Below, piece by piece: positions 43,660 to 55,620 of a DNA stretch of 64,000 nt (positions within the stretch are counted from its first letter, which is position 1; every line of letters starts with the position of its first letter). The translations under genes and the position numbers were made by a program. The DNA lies in the NCBI GenBank assembly GCA_905220665.1, contig CAJNAR010000008.1, forward strand, positions 186,001 to 250,000, in the 5' to 3' direction. The DNA comes from Albugo candida (taxonomy: Eukaryota > Oomycota > Peronosporomycetes > Albuginales > Albuginaceae). Below the pieces are notes generated by a model. It was not told the DNA's origin. It did not search any database and saw only the letters and a list, made by a program, of their open reading frames with translations.

Positions 43660-46180
43660 CCATCTCGTGTTCAGTACTGTAAAGGTTAAGCGCGCTATAA
43701 ATAACTGATCCGCATGAGTGATCAGTTGACAATCGATGCGTATTCTTAGTGAATGAGAATTAAGAATCTGATTGCACTGCGTAAACCCTATACCCGACTT
43801 TAAATATTCTATAATAGAAGGGTAATGGCTTGTGATTGGATGACTAAACTGATCACATTATCTGATAGCGATAATGTAACATGATTACTAAACTGATTAC
43901 ATATGATGACGTGATATCTAAAGAAAATAAAGATTTTGTTGTAATCAAGCTGCTTTCTTTCTATTGAGGTAGATAAAGTACAGCTATGCCAGCTGCTTAT
44001 TTAGGCCCCGCGATTCTCAACCCAACAATACGTGCACATATACCCCGAGTTAAGTCATCTTTAGAATTCTTGATCAATTAGACACTCGGTAAACGGTGTC
44101 ATAGTTAATTCAGCTCGACCATCTTTCTCTCGATCTGATATTGTGCTGTACCACACTATCTCTATATTTCTATGAACTTGACTAAGAGTAACAAAAGTAA
44201 AATAGCAAAGCGTAATTGGCATTGCAAACTCAAGTGTTGAATATATAATTTGCTTTCTATTGTATTTGTAATATTGCAACATCGAGGGAAAGTCGGAATA
44301 TAGCACAATGTACAATAGAACCTATATCAACTCTGATTACACGTTCCACACTTTACATTAGGATTGCATTCCACCTAGAGCCAGGTAATTCCTGTTCTAA
44401 TCGAAAACAGTGCGTCACGCACTCAAATAATCTCTGGCTCCAGAATTTCCTTTACATGCATTGTATCTAAAAAAGACTTTGCGATCAAATTTCCAATTGG
44501 AAGAGTGCGCCTATTACTAAATAGGAATCTAACTGTCGATATGAAACCTTTCACTCTACCTTTACTTGCTATTCGGTATTCAGCTCAAATACAGCTACAA
44601 CACGGATGTCACTGTCTTGAAATGTGAAATGTTATAAAGTAGCAGAGAGCCTCCTGTCCTTCCACGAAATGGAAGCTCCCCAGATTGATCACCCACTAGT
44701 GTTAGATGCATCATTTATCAAAAAGCTGAGTTGAATTTAGTAGCAGTTTTCCCCACACACAAAAAAGCTTTCATATCGCAAATGAATGCAAGCCTATAGA
44801 GCGCAATGCTCGAGGTATGATGGACCCAATATACCAACCAATATGTATGAGCTTTTACCATCCGCAATTTTCTTGGCAATGCGACATTCAAATATCTCAA
44901 GACGTGTCCCATATCATTATGAAACAATTGTTGCGCCAAAACAAACATAAATGAAATGATCAACTTGCGGAATTCTAATCCACAATCATGTTTGACAAAC
45001 ATTTCTCAAGCAATAATGCAAGTTTCCACTCATGATGACATTGTTCAATATTGAGAGATGCGTGAAAAAACGAGCGGAATGATTGTTTTCTTCGAAGGCA
45101 CTCTCCAAAGCAATTGGATGGAGCCATATCTTCCTTGAAAATTGGTGATCAAATCAGGAATTTGGCAAACTTTTTCGATGTGTAAAAGCCTGCATTTCAT
45201 CTCACTAAGGGAGTACTTTGTGATTCACCTCTGAAGAAGTCATTCGATTGAAATTATGTAGACACCCGAAGTACTAACCCAGGCATTTAGCACACTATCT
45301 ATAAAAGCGATATTACAAAACGCTTTACTTGCGAAACCTTGGGAATTAGCTGATCTTCGAAGGATACCTGTGACAAGTTTTATCCGAGATTATAGCACAT
45401 ATTGACACAAATGGTGGCTTCCATGTATAAATTCGTATCATCCGATTACGGCTGAAGTAGTAAGTATGCGCAGAATCATTGACAACAGCCGACGTTCTTT
45501 GGTGGAGAGGAATTCTTCTTTAAAAAAGGAAGAGTAGTAAGAAGAGATATGAAATCGAACCGATTTAAGGAGGCGTCCGATGTGATTTCGGAGAGAAGTA
45601 TGAGGGTAAGTAGGCTTACACAATCCCGACTAGCATTTTTGACATTGGCTTTTTCAAAGCTAAAAAATGTTCATACTGTATTTTCCTTTTGTATCGGGCA
45701 TTGGGAAGAAGAGATTGCTTCTTCATTCAGAATGTGAGACTTGATCAAAGGGTCTATCAGTAAAGATTCATCTGTGATTGCCTTACAATCGAAACAGATT
45801 AAATGGCTATGAATAGGAGATACATCCAGCATCGACCGCTTCTATTTACTTCCACCTCTCCACTCGTGCATTTTGCTTTTGCTTGATTTTTGCTGGATCT
45901 GTCATGCAGCAACCTATGACGCTTTGTTGGCAGGGAATGGCTTTGTAACAACCAGGTTGGTACAGGTAGCTCGAACAAATCATTTTAGTCAGATCAAGTC
46001 TCGATACACTGACATATCTGGTTCGTTCTCACTCCACACTGGCAGAACACCTTTAAACTTATTGCAACAAAGAAAGACAATGCACTTTCGCAGTCAGAAA
46101 AAATGTCGAAAAACAGAATCAAGAGGAATTCACTCTTTCTTGCTTTACTAGAAAGATGGAAAAAGCCTCGCATGGAAAAT
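43660..46180. other. Gene-poor stretch upstream of the PDR gene
   Basis: No intact gene was seen. Near 45,390-45,500 there is a broken counterpart of the protein-like run at 13,050-13,190. A GTAAGT splice-like site at about 45606 and an 80-codon run around 45549..45737 could be leftovers of a spliced gene, but no family is recognised. Confidence 0.4.
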
Positions 46181-46189
46181 AGATCTAAG

Positions 46190-47660
46190 GAACATTGATG
46201 ACTGCGACAGTGATAGTTTTAAATGAAGATATGTATCGTAATCTCGGAATAGTTCTCTGGGAAGAATACAATTACGTTCAACCATTGAGACGCTTGCTTC
46301 CCTCAGATCGCAACATGGGCTTGGAAATCACATCGACAGAGGATCTTGTTGATTTTGCAAAATTTGCGCTCGCAAGTGTCATATCGATGAGAGGTACCGA
46401 GGAAAAGAGCAAGCAAAAAGTCGAGACATTAAACAATGAGTAGAGTTGCCTCGATTCCTGGGACGGACGGTCCATATATAAAAATCTCCCGATGATAATT
46501 CTCAATTGATTACATCGCAGATAACGTGAAGAAGCGCTGTGAAGGTATCTACTGTCCACGTTTGGCTACATTTTTCAAAGCAACTTGTCTCCGATTGGAC
46601 CTAGTCTTCCCCAGACAACAAGATTACCTGCAAATGCTAGGCAACACGCTGCAAACATTCCTATCAAAGCAGAAGCTTGAAGAGAAGCCTCACTTCTACA
46701 AATAGCAACTTTGAACACTCGGCACAACAATATCTGATGATTTCTTATGAAGGAACGGATATCATAGAATTCGCGATACGAGCATTACAAAACGACAGAA
46801 CTGAACATAAACAAGTTCCAGTGTGTGAAAGTCAGCATTGTTTTATCGAAACCGAGAAAGTGCCTGCGCTTCATTTCTAAGGAAACGAGGTCCGTCATTT
46901 TATTGACGGACGTGACTTACACGGAGATGATACTCCTTCTCGTGGATACTTCACATCCCAGAGAAAGTATTTTTAAATGCGAATTCAAAATAATTGGCTT
47001 TTTAGGATCGTATCTGCAGACAAACGTATTTGCGACGTATATCTCGAAGCAACCCGACGTACTACCCTGCAATGAGAAGCCATTTCTTTTGTCACGAATG
47101 TGTCTTCTGTTTTACGAGATGAAATTCACAACACAAGTACTCACAGCAGGTGTCATGTTCGCTTACGAGCAGAAGACCAGACGTTATTGTTGCATAGATC
47201 AATTACTGTGAGCGGGAAAAGTTCTGTGTCAAAGTACAACGATTAACTGAATCAATTTGTGCCCAGCATGAAACGTATAGGGAAGCTCCGTCTACCACTA
47301 TTGTTGAATCTATCACAAACGAACTATGGCCACCTTCTAATGCGGCTCCGACAATTTTGAGAAACGAGCGATTCTACTTGTCAGATTTGAGGTCAAGGAA
47401 GCACTTGGTTGTGTCAGCTGTCTACTAATGTTTTCTGAAGTCTTTTTTTGTGGGCACAGGAGACACCGTCAAAGTCCGGCTATTTGTGGATGACGCAAAA
47501 CCACAAGAATGTCATCCAGTCATGTCTGAAGAAGCATGCTCAAAGTTGACGTGTCAGCAAAGCGACAAGCATCTCCAACCGGGAAACATGCTTCCATTAT
47601 GCAGTGACGATATTAAAATATTCGGACTCGTCAACGATAAACGTCAAGTCGCATGATAGG
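46190..47660 (+). repeat. Unidentified decayed coding repeat, copy 1
   Basis: Matches 50130..51560 in the same orientation, with many substitutions and indels. Both open with a gatgactgc(g/a)aca block and end with a cttccattatgcagtga block. One frame not starting with ATG is open for 76 codons (about 47193..47425, including INYCEREKFCVKVQRLTESI), and others are at 46195..46443 and 46825..47211. This looks like a multi-frame, decaying gene of unknown family. I could not name it. Confidence 0.5.
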
Positions 47661-48644
47661 AAGATTTTGCGTATCAAACGAAGATACGGTATCGTAGTCT
47701 TTTCAATCTGATACAATAGTCGAAAGTGTGAGCACTTGTTCATTTGGTCTTGTAAAGTTTTATTCTACTAGGTGCATGTCTGCTAAGATAAATGGTAAAT
47801 AGCTGAAACATGCTCAAAACCCATGCAGATCTTAACATTTGGATGGGTGTCGGCTTGGGAAAAGTCAAAAACTACTCCAATTCGAATGGTGGTCCTATGC
47901 TTTTACCGTGAGACGTCCGTCTACAATTGTTGACGTAGAAGTATCTAGATGATATTTGTAGCCATGTGATCACTAATTCTACGTAATGTGGCTGTGGTGA
48001 TTTTCGACGGATTCAAATTGAATAATAAAAGTACTAATGCGGCTGGTTAATCGCTCTAATTATGTTGACCAGACTATGCGGTGTGATCTATCGTCAAATA
48101 TCGTCATGTAAGCGGTAAGAACTTCTTGCAACAACTTCAGTCCTGACACTCACAACATGGCTACCATCAAATGACTTGTGTTCACGTATCGATGATGCAA
48201 AGTTGCTAAAACACAAGTAAGCGTGGGAATGGGCGATAATCTACCTTGATTACATGGAGGGAGCAAGTATCATAGGGCGCGCACCCTCCAAAATATTCCA
48301 TTCGACAATGTCGATGAATTAAGAAAGCAAAATTTGCTCAAGAAAATCGCAGAATAATTTATCAACGTAATCAGCTATATAGATAGATTTCGAATGACGT
48401 CACGGAATTGTGTTCGTTTTAGCGTCAGCGTATTAGAATCCATCAAGCAAAATTTGGAGCATACATCAAGCACGAGTGCATTCTGACTAGCTCATCTGAA
48501 TGGCTTTTGTAAGCAGGCAATCTTAAAACGATTCTAAAGTATATTCAGATGTTCAGTGTATCAATTGTACGTTGTTTTGCGGCAAAGCGCATTACGTGAG
48601 TTTCTACTTTGATATTACTCTGTGTCCGAGAATATGAGAGGAAG

Positions 48645-49075
48645 TTACGTAGCGAGCGTATGTGATATGCGCGAAATAACAAAAGCTTCGTTTGATGTAC
48701 ATGCCCCTCCTTCACAGTAGCCATCAAGTGGTGGAATAAAGTCGAAATCGCATTTTCCACCGTCACACGATACGATTTTCGATTGTATGAACACACAGGC
48801 GCCGCCATCACAGTGCGCTTCCTCACAAGCACTTGCATGGCATATCAATGAATTGAAAAGAAATGTTAAATATGAGGAAATACGTACCAGAAAGAGCAGT
48901 AGCCACCGTCGCATGTGACAACACTGTCACAATTTACGTAGTCGCATCGTCCAGTAAGACAGGTTCGATCTATGCACGGTGTGAAGGTGAGATTAAAATG
49001 ATGGTCAAGCGTGAATGTGGACCCGCCCATGAATGAGTACATAAGCATCGATATCCACATGAAGAGACGGAGCAT
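48645..49075 (-). CDS. Small secreted Cys-rich protein with CDGGxC repeats
   Basis: Exon 1 at 49075..48888 and exon 2 at 48831..48645 join across a 56 bp intron (GTACGT...GCAAG), in phase, to give 124 residues. The start MLRLFMWISMLMYSFMGGST is a signal peptide. The mature part has fourteen cysteines and four C-x-G-G-x-C units (CDGGYC, CDGGAC, CDGGKC, CEGGAC). There is no TM helix or anchor. The short, secreted, Cys-rich layout is that of an apoplastic effector or wall protein of a plant pathogen (inference). It is not a family I can name, and it does not show the CHxC or CX2CX5G patterns described in Albugo. A broken relative lies at 12745..12880. Confidence 0.75.
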
Positions 49076-49329
49076 CCGTTGCGTCGCGTATCAATTTGTA
49101 AAGAAATACATGGGACCAGCCGCTCTGTACCGGATTCTACAGGATCGATTGTACAGTACCCTTTCAATAAGATTGTCGCTTTCTAAATCTATTTCTTAGA
49201 TCCAATCAAACGCATTTCAACCACAGTTACACAACCATCTTCCGCTCAATGCCTCTCAAACTTTCAAGACTTGTTCGGGTGCATATGACGAAGTGTTTTC
49301 CTAAAAATAAACGATATTGATTAAATTTT

Positions 49330-49960
49330 AGACATTTATTAATATTGGAGTGTGGTTTATGCTACCAACGAAATGATCCACCATATGAAGCAAGGAGTCT
49401 TGAATGCTGCCTTGAAGGGCGTCGACTAATCTTTGCAACCAATCTTCATCTATCTTGGACCAAACACCTCGGATTTGTTGCCACAATTTCTTCTTCATTC
49501 CACATATGTTCTACTGGGTTCATGTCTGGGGAAGTTGATGGCCGAGTCAACTTTGCAATGACTCTTTCATCCCTCCTTTTTTAGGGGCATTGCTTCGAAG
49601 GATTGGATCGCCATCTTCCATTGACACTGGCTCATTGATCTCACCACAAAATCTGTCTTATTCAATATCATAGACTTGTTCAACAAAGTCAATTGCTGTC
49701 CGCCAATTCCGATCCATGCGGATCAATCGACTCTTCATTAATCCTTTAAAGGTACCTCAGACCATCACTAAAGAGCGCCCTGATTCAACGAGGACGCTAG
49801 ACAGTTTAGATTGTACCTCTCATAGGCTGTTCTCCAGACAAGCAGCTTGCAGAAATTCTTGCCAATTTGAAAGCTGGCTTCATCTGCCCAGCAGACCGAA
49901 TTTCAGACCTCCATAGTTGCATTTAGTGTTTCCGTGAAATTTCCAAATCCAGTTTCATAA
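49330..49960 (-). pseudogene. Tc1/mariner-type transposase remnant
   Basis: On the minus strand the sequence reads RPSTSPDMNPVEHMWN (about 49500-49550), the hallmark WPSQSPDLNPIEHLW box with the catalytic Asp. A further-upstream block (about 49750-49610) resembles VMVWG.FKG...L and a middle region. Several stops interrupt it, and no terminal repeats were recognised. Confidence 0.7.
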
Positions 49961-50129
49961 GGTCGCCTTCTTGTCAGTACAAGAGTCACTGAAGACATAC
50001 TGTGCCCATGAATTAGCATGATCATTCGTAGCTAACAGCTATGACATCGTGAAACGGCATGCCAATGAAGTTTGTCGCTTCTGTCTAGTAAATGATGGAA
50101 AAGTCCCAAAGGAAAAAAGGGACTAAGCG

Positions 50130-51560
50130 AAATTGATGACTGCAACAACAAGGGCAAGTGCTCATCCGTACCGATATCTTTCTATGCTTGTTGAGGCAGA
50201 GTACGATGACGGTCAGCGGGGTCAAGGCTTATTCAAGATTTCAGGAAAAAGCGCGCGGAAATTATTTCGAAAGAGGAGCTCGGCGGATTCAGCAAAATGC
50301 GTACCAGATATTGGTATCAATACAAGGTACGGACGAAAGAAACAACCGAAATCGGAGACTTCTCAGAGTCATCAAGTTGCTTCTTTTCGTTGTAAACTTT
50401 TTGGAATAACAAGTGTGGTGAGTTTCTATTGACATTCAGCACATCGTTGGGTCTAAATACATATAAACTGTCACGCTGATTGCGTTTTCAAGCTCTCAAA
50501 ATGCACGAATCGTGAATATAGCTGTCAAGGAATCTAATGAGAAAATATTACTCATCATTGGAATACAGCTGTCGTCAATTGAATGTTGTTTTACTTCTGC
50601 ATCGACAACAACTGAAAATTTTGGATAGAGCATTGCGGTCATACACAATTCGACAAAATCTCGTTGAGAGCGAATCTGCTTATACAAATGAGAAGGTCGA
50701 AAAATAAGCCCCAGTGTGCGTAAAGTATGCATGCGTTTTATTGCACGAAGCAGATGTTTAGCCGTGGATAATGTATCTCAAGGAAGGAATCTATTGGCAT
50801 ACAACGACGACGTAGTATTGCATAAGAGTGGTATCCGTAGGAAATTCTATATGTGCCGAACACCTTACTTCTTATGCACTCGAATCGACTTACTATCATG
50901 AGCTTGTCGCAATACAGAGATTTAGTCAAGGATCTTTTTTTCTATGACAATGCCTTACACATCCCGACCACTCGCAGCAACATTCAGAGTTGCTTACTGT
51001 CCGAATTTTTTCAGGAATTTCATATTGCTTCATATACAACATCACCTTGGAATTGGAAATTCTCTACAAGTCATTATCACGCCGGGTCGCGCTGATGCAA
51101 CAGATAATCGATTGCGAGCGTAAAAGTTTTGCGTCAAATCTAAGGATTGCCTGAACCAATTTTTGTAACTTGAAAAACGGATCTGGAAGCTTCTTCCACT
51201 GATATTGTCCAGCTTCCATACGACCATATTACAGGTGAACTATGGCCGCCTGCCAATCAAAGGAATCATAATCTTATGATTTTGACAACCGAGTAATTCC
51301 TACTGTACAATTGTGGCCAAGAAAATGTTGTCGCATGTGTTAGCTGTATGGTACAGTACTCAACAGTTTTTTTTGTGCTCCCCAAGAGACATGGCCATGG
51401 TTCGGCTATATCTGGATGACGCAATATCACAGGAATGTCATTCAACATGTATCAAGACTGCAACTTAACATTATGCTTTCAACGAAGCGACAGGCCCCTT
51501 TACTCGAGATTGGTGTTTCCATTATGCAGTGAGGGTACTGATTCGAGTCTCTACGCGCGC
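50130..51560 (+). repeat. Unidentified decayed coding repeat, copy 2
   Basis: Diverged partner of 46190..47660. The matched blocks include one reading MQQIIDCERKSF and a final block with RLYLDDAISQ against VRLFVDDAKPQ in copy 1. More decayed than copy 1. Copies 1 and 2 flank the secreted Cys-rich gene and the Tc1 remnant. Confidence 0.5.
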
Positions 51561-51867
51561 AATGGATGATGGATAAGACTTAAATAATAAAAAATAAAAC
51601 AAAATTTATTTTTTCACGAAAAATGAGATCTCCTATAGTGAAGTTTTCTTCAACTCAAAGCTTTTGCGTCGCCTTTACACTTCCTTTCCGCGCGCGCTCT
51701 CTGGTCATTCGTTAATAACTTTTGCTACGTAACCGGGGAACTGTCAGATAAATAACGCGCTTCATTTGCTCAGAAACAATTTTTTAAAAAAATATTTAAA
51801 TTAAATAAAAACCCATCGGTATTATTAATCTATTAATTTTTTTAAAGAAATATTTAACTTTTTTATT

Positions 51868-52015
51868 CCAATTATAAAATAACATATATATAGGGGTTAT
51901 AAAAAATATACACCAAGATAAATGAAAAATAAAATAAAAATACCACAAGATTGAATAATAAAAAAAATGTACCAAGGATGTGTACTATACGTACGAATAT
52001 ACACATGCCTGGGAT
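51868..52015. repeat. MULE left terminal inverted repeat
   Basis: About 148 bp, AT-rich, inverted copy at 54425..54574. It ends just before the transposase stop codon. Confidence 0.9.
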
Positions 52016-53911
52016 CTAACAGGATGATTTCCACGTAATTCTTCTCAATTCAGCTATATCATAGTACGAAGAAACGTACTCACTTGTCTCGAACCATCCC
52101 GAATTTCTGAATATATTTCTGTATTTATAGCGAGGAAAACCCAGTCTTGGATGCATACAATCATGCGTCCCTGATCGGACAGGTCCTACGATTGTGACCA
52201 AAATGGTTGCACATTCCACATCTTCTGGTTTGGCGCTTTTCAATTTTCTCAGTAGCTTGTTGTGATGGATCCGCTTCTTCTTTGGGCGCCCTCTTTTTTT
52301 CGAAATAGATGGAGCGTTGCACACACCTCTTGTAAGGACATCTTTTAGCACGAGCGGCAATATTTTATCTTCGGATCTCTCAGAATAGGCGGCTGCAAAT
52401 GTCGATGATTTCCAGGAGTCGTGAAAATACGTGACCATGTTGGGCAATTTTTCGGAATGCCTCAGTGCTAGTAGTGCATGAACGCAAGGCGAGCCAACAT
52501 CTTCGAAGTAACCACACGAGCATCGTACAGCTTTATCACAGAATTGAACTGCAAACTTCACCGGAATATTCCCCACACCTGAACGGATTGCGACGATGAA
52601 GCATGAGGTCGAGCATTCATCAATTTCACCCCACTTCGCAGCGGCCAGTATTTTATCCACCTTGCGCGATGCATATGGAGTTAGTACTCCCCACCCTTTC
52701 CCTTTGCTAACGTTTTCAGCCCACTTGCACGCCACGTAACGCTCGATCCCCATTAAGCATTCGATGACAGGAAGGCTCCGAATTCCCTTGAACACGCTGT
52801 TTACCGCTTCCACGTTATTTGATGTCAAAGTGTTGTATCTTGGACATGGTGAGTAAGCTGTTGACCATTTTTCACGGCCAACCTCCTGAAGCCACGCCGA
52901 CGCACTGCTGTCCAAACTGGCGATATTCGCTACCGCCTTCTCGTACTCCACAGTTGTCCGTGAGCGAGCCAATATCCACGCCAAATTCTTCAACATCTTG
53001 GACTTATATTTCTTGTTAAAATTCTCCATCAAATGCCGAAAGCAAAAAAAGTGTGGGACGTCTGGTGCCGTTGTCTGCATAGCTTTCATAAGTCCCTTGT
53101 CCCTATCCGATATCACGAATGCTGGAGTTGGCTGGAGGTGGGAGAGTAGGAACTTCAAAAACCAGGTCCAGTTATCTTCATTCTCCACCGATACGAGCCC
53201 GACTCCGATAATTTGGATCTCGTTGTTTCCATTGCGAAAGCACGCTACAAGGAAAATCCCAACGACTGACGTCTTCATAAATGTGCCATCCACGGATATC
53301 GCACGCTCACTGTATGGCTCATATGCTTGAAGCCCTTCTCGGAAAATGACACTCAACCGCATAAATTCATTATCCACGATATCAAGCTTGGCTTCGTGAC
53401 CTCGAATCTTCAGTTCAGCCATGTAGGATGGAATGAGGCTGTATTGCTCAATATCACTTCCGAATAACTCGAGCTTCAACCTTTTGAGAGCATGAACACA
53501 GTTCATATAGGTGGCAGAAATCCCTTCGTTCTTCAACTTCATTTGGATCATCACGGGTGTCACTTTCCTGCCGGAGGTCATGGCCATATCTCTGACAGCA
53601 GGGTTTACAGCAATTTGTTTCGCAGTTGCATATCTACGAGACGCCTTGGACGATTCGGATACTTGACAGGAGTGCAAAGCAAACTTTGTTGGAGGGCTGA
53701 ATGTTTGCGAAAAGGCAAACTGCACAACGAAGAAACAGCCATGTTGTGTGCACACTGCTTTGTAACGCCGTTTATCACTTGACACCACACGAAACGGACG
53801 GTTGCACTTTCGGTTAAACTCAATTACTGCTTGAATGATATCGCTTTTATTAGCGTAACACCTGTCCTCGAAGAAGCTGCTAGTTTGCTGTTGCTCGTCG
53901 TCGCTTTCCAT
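52016..53911 (-). CDS. MULE transposase (DDE plus SWIM finger)
   Basis: 631 residues from the ATG at 53911 (MESDDEQQ). A longer frame to 54190 starts with GTG and is not needed. An N-terminal Cys/His region (C..H.C...HSC, about residues 54-82) resembles the MuDR DNA-binding zinc finger. The MULE catalytic core shows D208 (SVDGTF), D269 (ISDRDKG) and E368 (NNVEAVNSVFK), with the CFRH motif between. A SWIM finger (CSCGYFEDVGSPCVH) lies near residue 470, and a basic KKRGRPKKKR AT-hook/nuclear signal near the C-terminus. There is no internal stop, so the gene could be active. It differs from the FAR1-like copy at 21.6 kb. Confidence 0.93.
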   Translation of the reverse strand: MESDDEQQQTSSFFEDRCYANKSDIIQAVIEFNRKCNRPFRVVSSDKRRYKAVCTQHGCFFVVQFAFSQTFSPPTKFALHSCQVSESSKASRRYATAKQIAVNPAVRDMAMTSGRKVTPVMIQMKLKNEGISATYMNCVHALKRLKLELFGSDIEQYSLIPSYMAELKIRGHEAKLDIVDNEFMRLSVIFREGLQAYEPYSERAISVDGTFMKTSVVGIFLVACFRNGNNEIQIIGVGLVSVENEDNWTWFLKFLLSHLQPTPAFVISDRDKGLMKAMQTTAPDVPHFFCFRHLMENFNKKYKSKMLKNLAWILARSRTTVEYEKAVANIASLDSSASAWLQEVGREKWSTAYSPCPRYNTLTSNNVEAVNSVFKGIRSLPVIECLMGIERYVACKWAENVSKGKGWGVLTPYASRKVDKILAAAKWGEIDECSTSCFIVAIRSGVGNIPVKFAVQFCDKAVRCSCGYFEDVGSPCVHALLALRHSEKLPNMVTYFHDSWKSSTFAAAYSERSEDKILPLVLKDVLTRGVCNAPSISKKRGRPKKKRIHHNKLLRKLKSAKPEDVECATILVTIVGPVRSGTHDCMHPRLGFPRYKYRNIFRNSGWFETSEYVSSYYDIAELRRITWKSSC

Positions 53912-54424
53912 CGCTGGTGTTGAAATGCGCAAAATCACAAATGGTGATGTGTGGCCAGTAAGAGGTAGCGGGGGTAGGACATCAAAGGTCTGCCACGTGG
54001 CAGTATTACACAAATTACAGCTCTGAGGATCATAGAGTAAACAGAATGGGATATTGGCCAAATATCGTCTGAACAGCAGAAGACAGAAATGGTACAGTCT
54101 TACAGAGTGATAATTCACTCGAAAGACATTTTCGCTGCGTGACTTGATCGAAGCATTTAGCATACTGACAGTTAGTTTTGCTACATTCACGACATAGTCG
54201 GTCTCCCTGCGTTAACACAGTATAATGATGATTGCGTCGTAGAAGGTCTGTATTCTGTGGCAATGGTAATTGCTTGTCAACAATCCTCATGGTGAACAAT
54301 CCAGTGACCTATGGATACATAAACCGATCTGACACCACCGGACCACCGCGAATGCTAAAACTCCCTCATATCGTTATGACGAATTTGTATGAATATCAAC
54401 GCCAAAAATCCATATTTCTCTATG

Positions 54425-54574
54425 ATCCCAGGCATGTGTATATTCGTACGTATAGTACACATCCTTGGTACATTTTTATTATTATTCAATCTTGTGGTAT
54501 TTTTATTTTATTTTTCATTTATCTTGGTTTATATTTTTTATAACCCCCATATATATATGTTATTTTATAATTGG
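54425..54574. repeat. MULE right terminal inverted repeat
   Basis: Inverted partner of 51868..52015, differing by a few substitutions and one or two short indels in the A/T runs. Confidence 0.9.
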
Positions 54575-54639
54575 ACGTCCGTTAAAGGAACTAACCAAAC
54601 ATTTCACAACACGGAGATATCGACATAATACAAAGCACA

Positions 54640-55620
54640 TTCTCAGATCAAGAAGATGGCGAAGATGGAGACGCAGGCAGCGCACTAAAATTAAATTTAA
54701 TATGATTAAAATAAATAACATATTTAATTTTAAAAGAAAAAATTTATTAAATTTTTTTGAATTCAAAAATGATTTTTTTCAATTTAAAGATTTATCTTTT
54801 TTTTCGTTGTGCAATGTATTGTTTTACGTCCATTCACTTTCGTAAAAATTAAAATTAATAACAAAATAATTAATAAACCAATCTGCGAACTGATTTTCTC
54901 AGAAAATGAGACGATTCTCTGATCCAACGCGTAGGCGCATCAATCTAAATACTTGAGAAATCGTCGAGAGTTGGAGGTGCAACGATCGCTGGATTTCGTC
55001 CACCTTCTAAAGGTTTTTTAACTGATTTTCAAGCTAAAAAATTAATTCAGTCGGATGTTGGATTCTCCAATTATCCTTTACGAAAAGATTTCCATTTACA
55101 TAGAGTCGCATATAAATGATCAAATCGTATCGGAGACGAATGCGTTGAAGAAAACTCACAATGGACGAATTGAGCCATTTGATCACGTCCACGATATTAA
55201 TTTAAAATTTAAATTAAAAAATTTTGGTTTGAATTCTTTAACGAATGGTCTTCATCTCCTCCTCCATAAAATTATTGAATGATGTGACCAAGTAATAGTT
55301 GCACCTGATGTTTTGAAATATAATTTTTATTGATTGACGCATTTCCTACACACGTGCTACAATGGTAATTACAATGAGATTTTGTATAAAACATTGAATT
55401 TTTTTCTTCTAAAATTTTTGTGACATCAGTAATATCATAGAAGGTTTTTATTGTGAGATGCGGATTCTTTGTAGTTAGACGGAAAGACCCCGTGAACAGA
55501 GCACTTCCATGTGAAGAATTTGCGGTTAATAATTTTAAAAATAGAATTTATATCAATTATGTTAATAATTATTTATGCGCGCAAGAATCGACTAGATTAC
55601 CCTCTCAAATGTCATAATCA
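54640..55620. other. AT-rich DNA with mitochondrial-like segments (candidate NUMT mosaic)
   Basis: At 55,479..55,498 the sequence agacggaaagaccccgtgaa is the universally conserved core of domain V of large-subunit rRNA, with no rRNA gene around it. Near 55,010-55,085 a frame includes FLTDFQ and YPLRKDF, similar in part to the nad9 end motif ILTDYGF.GHPLRKDF. The surrounding A/T content is much higher than in the neighbouring nuclear DNA. I infer a patchwork of mitochondrial fragments inserted in the nucleus, beside the MULE. The rRNA core is firm; the rest is tentative. Confidence 0.55.

Larger units (their letters stand above)
51868..54574 (-). mobile_element. Mutator-like element (MULE) with about 145 bp terminal inverted repeats
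   Basis: The terminal inverted repeats, 51868..52015 and 54425..54574, are about 95 percent identical and begin ccaattataaaataacatat. The transposase fills the space between, on the minus strand; its stop codon abuts the inner edge of the left repeat. The total is 2.7 kb. The 9 bp just outside each end are not identical, so no target-site duplication was found. This is the best-preserved transposon in the window. Confidence 0.9.

Noticed and set aside
53912..54190. N-terminal extension of the MULE transposase
   Set aside because: It begins at a GTG and lacks family similarity; the ATG at 53911 gives the expected start.
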